Under the pieces are notes generated by a model, which ran no database searches, was not told the DNA's origin, and saw only the letters and a program-made list of their open reading frames with translations. A stretch of DNA of 40,923 nucleotides, taken from assembly GCA_031275395.1 (NCBI GenBank), contig JAISOU010000095.1, positions 1 to 40,923 on the forward strand, read 5' to 3'. Position 1 is the first letter of the stretch. Each line of letters begins with the position of its first letter. A program made the position numbers and the translations under genes. Below, piece by piece: positions 23,825 through 33,058 of this stretch. This stretch comes from Helicobacteraceae bacterium. Lineage in GTDB: Bacteria > Campylobacterota > Campylobacteria > Campylobacterales > SZUA-545.

Positions 23825-24873
23825 GTTTAGAGGAACTAAGAAAGCGAATCGACGCGATCGACGACAAACTTTGGGAGCTTTTAGAGGCGCGAATGGGTCT
23901 TGTCCAAGAGATCGGCGAGATCAAGAAAAAAGAGCGCCTAACGATCTATCGCCCCGCGAGAGAAAAAGAGATTTTGTCGAGGTTAAGCGTCCGCAAAGGG
24001 CGTCTTTCAAAAAGCGCGATCGAGGCGATCTTTTTAGAGATTTTCGCCGCTTCGAGAACGCTAGAGTTTGCCGAGCGCATAGCCTTTTTAGGTCCTGTAG
24101 GTAGCTTTACGCACCAAGCGGCGGAGAGCCGATTTGGCGCAAACGGCGACTATCTTTCTATGCAGTCGATCGGCGCGGTTTTTGACGCGGCGGAATCCAA
24201 ACGGGCAAAATACGGCGTAACGCCGATCTACAACAATACAAGCGGGCTTGTGGGCGAAGCGATAGATCGCCTTGAAAAAAGCCCGCTTTTGATCGTAGGC
24301 GATATGGAGCTTGCGATTCACCACTGCTTTGCTACAAAAGCCCAAAGCCTCAACGCGATCGATAAGATCTATTCCAAAGACGCGGCGTTTGGGCAGTGCG
24401 GGGCGTTTTTGCAGGGACACGCCTTAGACGGGCGCGTTGAGATGATCCCGATCGAAAGCACCGCCAAAGCGGCGCGGCTTGCAAGCGAGGACGAAAAAAG
24501 CGCGGCGATCTGCTCGCATATCGCGGCAAAACTTTACAATCTGCCCGTGATGTTTGACAATATCGAGGATACGGGCGAAAACACGACGCGCTTCGCTATT
24601 CTAAGCGATTTTGAAAACCCTTCTAGCGGTCATGACAAAACGACGATCATCGCGCAAACGCCTAATAAACCGGGCGCTCTTTTTGCTTTATTAAAGGCGT
24701 TTAAGGACGCGAATATCAATCTGGCGCAGTTAGAGTCGCTCCCTTCAAAAGGCGATAGAAGCTCGTCGCGTTTTTTTATCGATTTCGAGGGGCATAAAGA
24801 GGATCCGAAAGTCGCCGAAACCTTATCTAAAATTAAAAACTATAAACTGCATGGAAGCTATGCAAGGAGCTAA
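23821..24873 (+). CDS. pheA: bifunctional chorismate mutase / prephenate dehydratase (P-protein)
   Basis: A 350-residue protein. Residues 1-85 are an AroQ chorismate mutase (IDAIDDKLWELLEARMGLVQ, IYRPAREKEIL). Residues about 88-265 are prephenate dehydratase, starting GPVGSFTHQAA and containing the catalytic ENTTRFAIL. Residues about 275-345 are the ACT regulatory domain (KPGALFALLKAFKDANINL, then ESLPSK, where feedback-sensitive enzymes have ESRPSK). It turns chorismate into phenylpyruvate, and is probably inhibited by phenylalanine. The leucine in place of arginine in ESRP may alter control. The position between lysA and hisC is as in Campylobacter. Confidence 0.96.
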   Translation: MSLEELRKRIDAIDDKLWELLEARMGLVQEIGEIKKKERLTIYRPAREKEILSRLSVRKGRLSKSAIEAIFLEIFAASRTLEFAERIAFLGPVGSFTHQAAESRFGANGDYLSMQSIGAVFDAAESKRAKYGVTPIYNNTSGLVGEAIDRLEKSPLLIVGDMELAIHHCFATKAQSLNAIDKIYSKDAAFGQCGAFLQGHALDGRVEMIPIESTAKAARLASEDEKSAAICSHIAAKLYNLPVMFDNIEDTGENTTRFAILSDFENPSSGHDKTTIIAQTPNKPGALFALLKAFKDANINLAQLESLPSKGDRSSSRFFIDFEGHKEDPKVAETLSKIKNYKLHGSYARS

Positions 24874-24878
24874 GAAAA

Positions 24879-25973
24879 ATGCGATTTAGAAAAGAGTTAG
24901 AAAAGATCAAAACCTACGAAGCGGGTAAGCCGATTGAGTTAATCGCCAGAGATTACGGCGTCGCCGAAAACGAGATTATAAAACTTGCCAGCAACGAAAA
25001 TCCTTTCGGCGCAAGCCCTAAGGTCGTAGCTAAAGTCGCTTCGCTCGCTTCGCGAATCAGCCGTTATCCAGACGATAGCTATTTTGTCTTGAAAAAGGCT
25101 TTAGCCGAACGCTTCACGGTCGAATCAAAAAACGTTATTATCGGTAGCGGAAGCGATCAGATTTTTGAGTTTATAAGCCACGCGCTAATCGATCGCGGCG
25201 ATCTTGTGTTACAAAATAGAATCACATTTGCGATGTACGCGATCTATACGGCTCAGACGGGAGGCGAAACGGTTGTCGTCGATAGCGATCGCCACGATCT
25301 AAAAGCCTTTGAGGCGCATTTAGATAAAAAGCCGAAAATTATCTATCTCTGCACGCCTAGCAATCCTTACGGCGACGCGCTTTTTAGCGAAGATATTTTC
25401 GAGTTTCTAAAAAAAGTCGATCCGCAAACGCTAGTCGTTATCGACGCGGCGTATATGGAATACGCGGCGTTTAAAGATCCGCGAAAATATATCGACCCAA
25501 AAGAGTTAATCGACAAGTTTCCAAACGCGATCTATACGGGGACGTTTTCAAAGGCGTACGGACTTGGCGGTATGCGCGTAGGATACGGGATTGGCGAAGA
25601 GAGTTTGATTAAAGAGCTTCATAAACTCCGCGCCCCGTTTAATATAACGACCCTTTCTTTAGCCGCCGCCGCGATCGCGCTGGAGGATCGCGAGTTTGTA
25701 AAAAAGAGCGTAGAGCATAATTTTAAAGAGATGAAGCGCTACGAGAAGTTCGCCGTTCAAAACGGATTAAAATACGAGCCGAGCTACACCAATTTTATCG
25801 CGCTATTTTTCGGTCAAAACGAGAGCGCCAGCGATATAGCCGACGCTTTACTAAAAAAAGGTATGATTGTCCGCGATCTGAAAAGCTATCATCTTAACGC
25901 GATTCGCGTTACGATCGGGCTAACGGCTGAAAACGATCGCTTTTTTGAGCTTTTCCAAGAATTGCGGAGGTAA
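24879..25973 (+). CDS. hisC: histidinol-phosphate aminotransferase
   Basis: A 364-residue class I/II aminotransferase. It shows LASNENPFGASPK, GSGSDQIFEFI, CTPSNPYG, the pyridoxal Lys225 in TFSKAYGLGGMRVGYG, and the C-terminal NAIRVTIGL. It converts imidazole-acetol phosphate and glutamate to histidinol phosphate, and in Campylobacterota may also serve phenylalanine and tyrosine transamination, which would fit its place beside pheA. It lies five bases after pheA and three before fliF. Confidence 0.95.
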   Translation: MRFRKELEKIKTYEAGKPIELIARDYGVAENEIIKLASNENPFGASPKVVAKVASLASRISRYPDDSYFVLKKALAERFTVESKNVIIGSGSDQIFEFISHALIDRGDLVLQNRITFAMYAIYTAQTGGETVVVDSDRHDLKAFEAHLDKKPKIIYLCTPSNPYGDALFSEDIFEFLKKVDPQTLVVIDAAYMEYAAFKDPRKYIDPKELIDKFPNAIYTGTFSKAYGLGGMRVGYGIGEESLIKELHKLRAPFNITTLSLAAAAIALEDREFVKKSVEHNFKEMKRYEKFAVQNGLKYEPSYTNFIALFFGQNESASDIADALLKKGMIVRDLKSYHLNAIRVTIGLTAENDRFFELFQELRR

Positions 25974-25976
25974 AGC

Positions 25977-27677
25977 GTGGATATTAAAGCCCTCGTCGAA
26001 CAACTAAGCGCGCTGACAAAGCGTTTCAACGCGAAACAAAAGGCTACGATTATCGCCGCGCTGATCGGCGTTATCGCGCTGATCGCCTTTTTGATCGTCT
26101 TTGCAAGCCCCAGAAATTACGACGACGGCTATCGCGCTCTATTTCGCGATCTTAGCGCCAAAGACGCGGGGCTTGTCGTTCAACAGCTAGAAACGCAGGA
26201 CGTTAAGTTTAAGATTCCGGAAGAGGGCGTGATCGCCGTCCCGAAAGAGCAGGTTAATCGCGTTCGGTTAAACCTAGCTTCGCAGGGGTTGCCGCGCGAC
26301 GGCAGACCCGGCTTCGAGCTGTTCGACACGCAAGATTTCGGCGCGACGGATTTCGATCAGCAGGTCAAGCTGTTGCGCGCGCTGGAGGGCGAATTAAGCT
26401 CCACGATCGAGAGCTTGGAGAGCGTGCGAAGCGCGAAGGTTCATATCGCTATGCCCAAAGAGAGCGTTTTTGTCAGCAAAGAGATTCCGCCGACGGCTTC
26501 CGTAGTCGTGGCGATGAAAGACGGAATGCAGACTAGCCGCCAACAGATCTTGGGCGTTAAACACCTTGTCGCCTCCGCCGTGCCGAAACTGACGGTTGAA
26601 AACGTGCGGATCGTCAATGAGGACGGTATTCCGCTAGGCGAAGAGGACGCGCTGACGACCGCGGGCGAAACGGCTAGGGCGCAGCTTCGATACAAGCGCG
26701 ATTACGAGCAGGTTTATGAAAACAAGATCGTTCAAATGCTGGCGCAATTTTTGGGCGGAAGCGAGAAAGCCGTCGCGCGCGTAACGATCGACTTTGATTT
26801 TTCGCAGAGAAACTCTGTCCAAGAGGTATTCGACCCAAATAACGTGCCGCGTTCCGAGCAGAGTATGGAGTATAAGCGCGAAGGAACTCGTCCGCGCGAG
26901 ATCGGCGGCGTTCCGGGCGCGGTGTCCAACATAGGTCCCGTGCAAGGCTTGGAAGACGATCGTCTGCGCGACAAAGAGCAGAGGAGCGAAAACACAATCA
27001 ATTATGAAATATCCAAAAAGACAAGCGAAATTAAGGGCGAGTTCGCCACGATCAACCGCGTTACCGCCGCCGTAGCGGTCGATGGGCGTTATAAAACTCC
27101 CAAAGGCGACGGCGCGGGCGACGGCGAATTGGAATACGTGCCTTTAACCTCGGAGGAGCTTGCGGCGATTGAAAATCTTGTTAAACAGGCAATCGGCTTT
27201 AATCCCGAGCGCAAAGACGAGGTAACGGTAAGCGCCTTTGAGTTTAGAGCGGGAATCACGCCTACAAGTTCCGCGCCGCTAAAGTGGCTCGAAAAATACT
27301 TTGATCCGATCTATCCCGCGCTAAAATATCTCCTTGCGGCGATCTTGCTCTTCGTTTTTTACAAAAAGGTCATCAAGCCCTTTATCGATCGTATGATGGA
27401 GATTCCGATCGCGGAGGAGGAGCCGCCAAAGCATATCGAGTTTGAAGAGGACGAAGAGGAAGAGGATTCCGATCGCGCAAACGAGCTTAAAAAGCGCATA
27501 GAACAACAGCTAGGCGCGGGCGCGGGCGCGGACGAAGAAAAGCTAAAATACGACGTGTTATTAGAGCGTTTGCGAACCGCTTGCGACGAAAAACCAAAAG
27601 ACGTGGCGACGCTGATCGGCAGTCTTTTGAACGACGAGATCTCAAGAGCCAGTCGGAACGCTAAGGAGAAACTATGA
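25977..27677 (+). CDS. fliF: flagellar MS-ring protein
   Basis: A 566-residue inner-membrane protein forming the MS ring, the base of the flagellar motor and export gate housing. It begins with GTG after GGAGG. Transmembrane helices lie at about 22-42 (IIAALIGVIALIAFLIVF) and about 445-465. Between them are the ring-building motifs (FEVPEEGVIAVP-like FKIPEEGVIAVPKEQVNRVR, RALEGELSSTIESLESVRSA, ASVVVAMKDG) and a disordered loop. The acidic C-terminal tail (EFEEDEEEEDSDRANELKKR) binds FliG. The start of fliG overlaps its stop (ATGA). Confidence 0.97.
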   Translation: MDIKALVEQLSALTKRFNAKQKATIIAALIGVIALIAFLIVFASPRNYDDGYRALFRDLSAKDAGLVVQQLETQDVKFKIPEEGVIAVPKEQVNRVRLNLASQGLPRDGRPGFELFDTQDFGATDFDQQVKLLRALEGELSSTIESLESVRSAKVHIAMPKESVFVSKEIPPTASVVVAMKDGMQTSRQQILGVKHLVASAVPKLTVENVRIVNEDGIPLGEEDALTTAGETARAQLRYKRDYEQVYENKIVQMLAQFLGGSEKAVARVTIDFDFSQRNSVQEVFDPNNVPRSEQSMEYKREGTRPREIGGVPGAVSNIGPVQGLEDDRLRDKEQRSENTINYEISKKTSEIKGEFATINRVTAAVAVDGRYKTPKGDGAGDGELEYVPLTSEELAAIENLVKQAIGFNPERKDEVTVSAFEFRAGITPTSSAPLKWLEKYFDPIYPALKYLLAAILLFVFYKKVIKPFIDRMMEIPIAEEEPPKHIEFEEDEEEEDSDRANELKKRIEQQLGAGAGADEEKLKYDVLLERLRTACDEKPKDVATLIGSLLNDEISRASRNAKEKL

Positions 27678-28699
27678 CGCTACCGCCGCATTTACAATCG
27701 TTATTTGAAGAGATGTCTATGGCGGAAAAGACGGCCGTGTTTTTGATGCAGATGGGCGAGGACGTTACCGCGCAGGTCTTTACGCATATGGACGTCGATA
27801 CGATCACGGAAATATCTAAATATATCGCGCTTTCCAAAAACGTAGATAAGCAGATCGGTATGGCGGTTTTAGAGGAGTTTTACGCGATCTTTCAGTCCAA
27901 CCAGTATATCAACACCGGCGGTATGGAATACGCCAAAGAGATTTTATATAAAGCGCTTGGCCCCGAAGAGGCGCGAAAGGTGCTTGAAAAACTTGCGAAA
28001 TCTATGCAATCGGGGCAAAACTTTGGTTATCTTAGCAAGATCAAGCCGCCGCAACTATCCGATTTTATTATCAACGAACACCCGCAGGCGATCGCGTTAA
28101 TTTTAGCGCATATGGACGCGAGCGCGGCGGCCGAAACGTTAAATCTCTTTCCCGACGATTTACGCGGAGAGGTTTCTATGCGAATGGCGAATTTGGGCGA
28201 TATATCTCCCGCGATTATCAAGCAGGTTTCCACGGTTTTAGAAAGCAAATTGGAGGCGCTCACGAGTTACAAAGTCGAAGTTGGCGGCCCTCGCGCCGTC
28301 GCGGATATTTTCAATCGTTTAGGCGCGAAGGCAAGCAAAGCCACTCTCGCGTATATCGAACAGGTCGACGAGGCGCTGGCGACCTCGATCAAAGAGATGA
28401 TGTTTACCTTCGAGGATATTATCAAGCTAGATAACCACGCGGTTCGAGAGATATTGCGCAACGTCGATAAAAAAGAGCTTACGCTGGCTCTTAAAACCGC
28501 CTCCGATCCGCTTAAAGATAAGTTTTTCTCCAATATGTCGCAGCGGGCGGCGGATACGATGCGCGAAGAGCTTCAATATCTCGGCGCGGTCAAGGTGCGC
28601 GAAGTCGAAGCGGCGCAACGCAAGATCGTAGATAGCGTTCAACAGCTCGCCGAACAGGGCGTGATCGAGATGGGCGGCGAGGAAGAGGTGATCGAGTAA
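27674..28699 (+). CDS. fliG: flagellar motor switch protein FliG
   Basis: A 341-residue rotor protein. The N-terminal domain binds FliF, the middle domain carries EHPQ (135-138) that meets FliM, and the C-terminal domain holds the charged torque helix (AVREILRNVDKKELTLALKT, then KDKFFSNMSQRAADTM). Complete and of ordinary length. It couples MotA movement to rotation and switching. Translation is coupled to fliF by ATGA, and fliH starts on the base after its stop. Confidence 0.97.
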   Translation: MTLPPHLQSLFEEMSMAEKTAVFLMQMGEDVTAQVFTHMDVDTITEISKYIALSKNVDKQIGMAVLEEFYAIFQSNQYINTGGMEYAKEILYKALGPEEARKVLEKLAKSMQSGQNFGYLSKIKPPQLSDFIINEHPQAIALILAHMDASAAAETLNLFPDDLRGEVSMRMANLGDISPAIIKQVSTVLESKLEALTSYKVEVGGPRAVADIFNRLGAKASKATLAYIEQVDEALATSIKEMMFTFEDIIKLDNHAVREILRNVDKKELTLALKTASDPLKDKFFSNMSQRAADTMREELQYLGAVKVREVEAAQRKIVDSVQQLAEQGVIEMGGEEEVIE

Positions 28700-29497
28700 A
28701 TGGAAATTATTATCTCGCCCGATCGAATCGACGCGCACAAGATCGCTAAATATGAGTTTAAGAACTTTGAAAGCGCGCCTACGCCCGCAAAAGCGCCCGT
28801 TTTGGCTCCTCCGATCGCGGCGCCGCAAGGGGATAACGCGCTTGCGGCGGAAAAAGAGACGCTCGCGGATATTAGCGCCAAGCAAGCCGTCGAAAACGAT
28901 CTTGTAACAAATCTGATTAAAAAGGTCGAAACCTTTGCGGATAACGTCGCGCAGTTGCAATTACGCCTAGAAAAGCAAGAAAGCGAGTTTGAACAAAGGA
29001 TCGAAACCGAAAAACGGCGCGCCTTTGAAGACGGCAAAAGAGAGGGCGAAGAGGCGGCTACGGCGCGGCTTACAAGCGACGTAGAACAAAAGAAGGCGCA
29101 GTTGATCGAATCGCTGATCAAACTTGACGCGGCGTTAAAAGAGTTTGGCGAACACGGCGTTTCGCTAGAAAAGGAGCTTTCTAGTATCGCGGTAGAGATC
29201 GCGAGAGAGGTTATAGCGATCGAGGTTGGCGAAAACTCCTCTAAGATCGCTCTGGCGCTAGCTTCGTCGCTCTTAAACGACATTAAAGACGCGCTTAAAA
29301 TCGTTATAAAGGTCAATCCAGCCGATCTAGCCGCTTTGAAAGAGGCGTTCAAAGAGGACGCAAAGATCGCGATCGAACCGGATCGCGCCGTCGCGCTTGG
29401 CGGCGTCGTGATCCATAGCGACGCGGGCAATATCGACGCGGAGCTTCCGCATAGATTCGCGGCGATCAGGAAAAGCGTTTTAGGAGGCGGGGAGTGA
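28700..29497 (+). CDS. fliH: flagellar export ATPase regulator FliH
   Basis: A 265-residue protein with a low-complexity Ala/Pro N-terminal part, a long coiled coil (about 55-140, LRLEKQESEFEQRIETEKRR) and a C-terminal FliH / V-ATPase E-like domain (SIAVEIAREVIAIEVGENSS, DAGNIDAELPHRFAAIRKS). FliH dimers hold the FliI ATPase inactive and guide it to the export gate. Position after fliG and before dxs matches Campylobacter. The dxs GTG overlaps its stop. Confidence 0.93.
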   Translation: MEIIISPDRIDAHKIAKYEFKNFESAPTPAKAPVLAPPIAAPQGDNALAAEKETLADISAKQAVENDLVTNLIKKVETFADNVAQLQLRLEKQESEFEQRIETEKRRAFEDGKREGEEAATARLTSDVEQKKAQLIESLIKLDAALKEFGEHGVSLEKELSSIAVEIAREVIAIEVGENSSKIALALASSLLNDIKDALKIVIKVNPADLAALKEAFKEDAKIAIEPDRAVALGGVVIHSDAGNIDAELPHRFAAIRKSVLGGGE

Positions 29498-31311
29498 AGC
29501 CGATCAAAGAGCAAACCCTAGCCGAATTAAACGAAACCTGTAGTTTGATTCGAGCGCGCATTATCGACGTCGTGAGCCGAAACGGCGGGCATTTAACTAG
29601 CTCGCTCGGCGCGGTGGAGTTGATTGTCGCTATGCACCGCGTCTTTGATTCGTCTAGCGACCCGTTTATCTTCGACGTTTCTCACCAAGCCTACGCGCAT
29701 AAACTTTTAACCGATCGTTGGGACTCCTTTGAAACGCTCCGCTCTTTTGGCGGCGTTAGCGGATTTACAAAACCCAGCGAAAGCTCGTTCGATTATTTCG
29801 CGGCGGGACATAGCTCCACAAGCGTCAGTTTGTCCGTAGGCGCGGCGAAGGCGATCGCGCTGAAAAACGAAAAACGGACGCCCGTAGCGCTGATAGGCGA
29901 CGGCGCTTTAAGCGCGGGAATGGTTTATGAAGCGATGAACGAGCTAGGCGATCGCAAATATCCGATCGTCATAGTGATCAACGATAACGAGATGAGCATA
30001 GCAAAGCCGATCGGCGCGATTAGCCTTTCGCTCTCTAGGGCGATCGCCGCGCCTTGGTTTCAAAAGCTCAAATCGATGATCGATAGCGCGATTGGCGGCA
30101 ACGAAACCTTTCAATACTTGGCGAAGCGTTTTGAGGAGAGTTTGCGGCTGATCACGCCGGGCATCTTATTTGAAGAGTTGGGTTTGGATTACATCGGCCC
30201 CGTTAACGGACACGATCTAAGCTCTTTAATCCCCGTTTTAACCCGCGCCAAAGAGATGAAAAAGCCCGTCGTCGTCCATACCCGCACGATCAAGGGCAAA
30301 GGCTACGACATCGCGCAGGGCAAAGAGGAGCGTTGGCACGGCGTAGGTCCCTTTGACAAAGAGAGCGGCAAAGCGCTAAAAAGCGGCGGCGATAAGAGCG
30401 CTACGGAGATTTTTTCGCGAGCGCTTTTGGAGCTTGCCCGCAAGGACGAAACAATCGCGGGCGTTACCGCCGCAATGCCAAACGGAACGGGACTAGACAA
30501 ACTCATCGACGAGTTTCCGGAGCGCTTTTGGGACGTGGCGATCGCCGAACAACATGCCGTAACTAGTTGCGCGGCGTTGGCAAAGGAGGGCTTTAAGCCT
30601 TTTTGCGCGATCTACTCGACGTTTCTGCAACGCGGATTCGATCAAATTATTCACGACGCGGCGATTAGCGCTATGCCCGTAATTTTCGCTATCGATCGCG
30701 CCGGTATCGTCGGCGAGGACGGCGCGACTCATCAAGGCGCGTTTGACGTAGGCTTTTTGCGCCTGATCCCAAATATGGTAGTTTTCGCTCCTAGGGACGA
30801 GGCGAGCCTGATCGACGCGGTTAGTTTCGCCGCCAATCTTGGCAAACCGTGCGCTTTTCGCTACCCGCGAGGATCGTTTGAGCCGCACAAGATCGCGCCG
30901 TTTGAACCGTTCAAATTGGGCAGAGCGCAATGGCTAAAACGCGGCGTAAATCTACTGCTGATCGGCTACGGAAACGGCGCGGCAAAAGCGCTGGCGGCGA
31001 GCGAGATTTTGCTAAAAAACGGACTTAAAGCGGGCGTTTTGGATCTGCGTTTCGTTAAGCCGATCGATAAAGAGGCGTTAAAGATCGCCGCGGAAAGTTA
31101 CAATCGCTTTGCCGTTATTAGCGATTCTTCCATAACGGGCGGCGTTAGCTCCGCGATTGTCGAAGCGCTGATCGAGATTGGCTCTTTATCGGTTAAAATA
31201 GAGCGTTTTGAACTGCCGGACATTTTTTTGCCTCACGGAGACACGAGGCGCGTGGAGGAAAGTTTGAATCTAAACGTAGAGCGGATCGCGCATAAGCTGT
31301 TAAATGGCTAA
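29494..31311 (+). CDS. dxs: 1-deoxy-D-xylulose-5-phosphate synthase
   Basis: A 605-residue thiamine-diphosphate enzyme joining pyruvate and glyceraldehyde 3-phosphate into DXP, the entry to the MEP isoprenoid route and to thiamine and pyridoxal. Landmarks: GGHLTSSLGAVEL, DVSHQAYAHKLLTDR, the ThDP/Mg motif GDGALSAGM...NDN (about 135-165), AEQHAVT, DRAGIVGEDGATHQGAFDV and FRYPRG. It starts with GTG, overlapping fliH (GTGA). Full length. Confidence 0.97.
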   Translation: MKPIKEQTLAELNETCSLIRARIIDVVSRNGGHLTSSLGAVELIVAMHRVFDSSSDPFIFDVSHQAYAHKLLTDRWDSFETLRSFGGVSGFTKPSESSFDYFAAGHSSTSVSLSVGAAKAIALKNEKRTPVALIGDGALSAGMVYEAMNELGDRKYPIVIVINDNEMSIAKPIGAISLSLSRAIAAPWFQKLKSMIDSAIGGNETFQYLAKRFEESLRLITPGILFEELGLDYIGPVNGHDLSSLIPVLTRAKEMKKPVVVHTRTIKGKGYDIAQGKEERWHGVGPFDKESGKALKSGGDKSATEIFSRALLELARKDETIAGVTAAMPNGTGLDKLIDEFPERFWDVAIAEQHAVTSCAALAKEGFKPFCAIYSTFLQRGFDQIIHDAAISAMPVIFAIDRAGIVGEDGATHQGAFDVGFLRLIPNMVVFAPRDEASLIDAVSFAANLGKPCAFRYPRGSFEPHKIAPFEPFKLGRAQWLKRGVNLLLIGYGNGAAKALAASEILLKNGLKAGVLDLRFVKPIDKEALKIAAESYNRFAVISDSSITGGVSSAIVEALIEIGSLSVKIERFELPDIFLPHGDTRRVEESLNLNVERIAHKLLNG

Positions 31312-32206
31312 CGGGTCAAAAGAAGCCGAAATACTACAAGAGATCGAGCAGATCGACAAACGCGCTTTTTGGGATAGCGCATTATTCAAAAAGCTCTTTG
31401 TGTCGATCGCGCTGATCGCGCTGTTGATCTTCTCTTTTTGGGGCGCGGCGAGGGAGCGAAGTTTCGACTATCTTTTCGCGCCGCTCGATCAAAAAGCCGA
31501 AGAGTATTTAGAACGGACGCTTATAAAAACCGCTTTCACCTACGCGAGCGTTCGCGCCGCTCACGCCGTCGTATCGCTTTTCAAGGGGACGCAAGTGCAT
31601 CCGCCGTTTGCGACGATAAGCGTGGGCGAGCTACTTTCGCCGGTTTTGGATATGATCGAGAAACTTTCCGACGCGCTTATGGTCGCGATCGCCTCTTTGG
31701 GCGCGCAAAGGATTATAATGGAGATCGGCGGCTTTATCGGCTTGTCGTTCTTTGTGTCGGCGGGTTCGGTTTTGCTTTTGGCGGGCGTGTGGATTACGAA
31801 GTTTAAGCCGCTTCTGTTTTCTTGTGGGGCGCGGCTTGTCGTTTTTGGTTTGGCGGCGCGGCTTATGATCCCTTTGATCGCCTGCGGCGCTTCGATCGCG
31901 AGCGAAACTTTGTTGCAAAACAAATACGAGGAGGCGATTTCTGGTATGGAAGTCCAAAGAGGCGCTTTTAGCGAAAGCGTCTTGCCGTCCGACGGATCGG
32001 GCTTTATGGATAAGGTTAAAAAATGGGCGAGCTTAGACGCGCTTTCGGCGCGAATCGACGCTCTAAAAAACGTTGCGGAAGAGCTGACGAAAAACTTTAT
32101 TGCGCTCTTTACGCTTTTTGTTTTTGAAACGATCGTTTTTCCGATCGCTTCGTTATGGATTCTTTTACGCATATTTTATGCGTTCATTCCACTAAATAAG
32201 GATTAA
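31304..32206 (+). CDS. multi-pass inner-membrane protein of unknown function
   Basis: A 300-residue protein overlapping dxs by 8 bases. Transmembrane helices appear at about 28-46 (LFVSIALIALLIFSFWGAA), 140-160 (IGLSFFVSAGSVLLLAGVW), 168-190 (ARLVVFGLAARLMIPLIACG) and 265-292 (FIALFTLFVFETIVFPIASL). A soluble loop lies between the first and second, and a charged segment at about 195-260. I do not recognise a named family. Co-transcription with the fli-dxs run is likely from the overlap. Confidence 0.8.
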   Translation: MANGSKEAEILQEIEQIDKRAFWDSALFKKLFVSIALIALLIFSFWGAARERSFDYLFAPLDQKAEEYLERTLIKTAFTYASVRAAHAVVSLFKGTQVHPPFATISVGELLSPVLDMIEKLSDALMVAIASLGAQRIIMEIGGFIGLSFFVSAGSVLLLAGVWITKFKPLLFSCGARLVVFGLAARLMIPLIACGASIASETLLQNKYEEAISGMEVQRGAFSESVLPSDGSGFMDKVKKWASLDALSARIDALKNVAEELTKNFIALFTLFVFETIVFPIASLWILLRIFYAFIPLNKD

Positions 32207-32207
32207 A

Positions 32208-32489
32208 ATGCACGCTCCTGAAGCTATGCAAATTCTTTTAGAAAAAGCGCTTGGATTTTTAGAGAAATCCAAAGAGTCCGATTGGGCGGAAACGCCTTTA
32301 GAGGATCAGAAAAAAATGATTCGCGCCGCGATCGAGGCGCTTAAAAATAACCAGCCGATCGACAAGGGAGCGCTTAAAGCGGAATTCGCGCCGATCGGCT
32401 CTTTACAGGAAACCGCCGTTAGCAACCGTTGGGGCGAAGAGTATATCGGACTTGCCGAAGAGTTTGAAGAACTGATCGAGCTTGTCTGA
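32208..32489 (+). CDS. small conserved-looking hypothetical protein
   Basis: A 93-residue, acidic, helical protein (EAMQILLEKALGFLEKSKES, GEEYIGLAEEFEELIELV) starting with ATG behind AAGGAT, two bases after the membrane-protein gene, so it probably ends the same operon. No membrane segment, Cys pair or recognisable motif. Function unknown. Confidence 0.75.
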   Translation: MHAPEAMQILLEKALGFLEKSKESDWAETPLEDQKKMIRAAIEALKNNQPIDKGALKAEFAPIGSLQETAVSNRWGEEYIGLAEEFEELIELV

Positions 32490-33058
32490 TCGCAAAGTTG
32501 TTTCGGCAAAAGAAAGAACGACGCAAAAGGGTAAAGTTTTATTTTTTACTTGCGCGTTTTTATCGTTGCCGATATTCAAGCTATACGCTATAGAATGTCG
32601 TTTCGCCAGAATTGATCTCTCAAAAACGCCTATTTACAGCGATCAATATCGGTATAGAAACGCGCCTATCTAGGACGATTAGCGCTACGGTCTATAGCGC
32701 CGATCTTTATGAAATCGGCTACGAAAAAAGCGTTAGCGGCGACGCGAGCGGCGTTAAGATCGGTTACGAGCGTTTTGGCGATTACGGTTTGCGTACCGTA
32801 AGAGTCAATCTTATCTATCATATCGCGGGCGGTAAAAGCGAGCTTAAAATCGCGCCCGAAATCGGATTAAGTTTATTTACGTATCTTTCTTTAAGCTACG
32901 GCTACGGTTTTCATATAGCCAAAGATAAGATAGACAAAATAGACGCTCATAGGTTTGCGTTTCGTATCAATATTTATTTGGCGCTAAGTAGCGCGTTAGA
33001 TTGTTTTCTTTTAGATATTCCAATGCGTTGCAACGACCCAATTCGCACGTTTTTTTAG
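32482..33058 (+). pseudogene. frameshifted exported, possibly beta-barrel, protein
   Basis: From a TTG at 32482 (weak start) one frame gives a basic N-region and a signal-peptide-like core (KVLFFTCAFLSLPIFKLYAI), then stops at TAG 32671. The next frame, open from 32612, gives alternating-residue strands like an outer-membrane barrel (LYEIGYEKSVSGDASGVKIG, LSLFTYLSLSYGYGFHIAKD). One extra or missing base in 32612-32670 would join them. The last 30 codons of the second frame are antisense to the TPR lipoprotein gene, so the true end is probably a stop just past 32980, reached by another shift. Family unknown. Confidence 0.45.

Noticed and set aside
28639-29514. 291-residue leftward frame antisense to fliH
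   Set aside because: Ser/Ala/Leu-rich shadow produced by the Ala/Glu/Lys codons of fliH.
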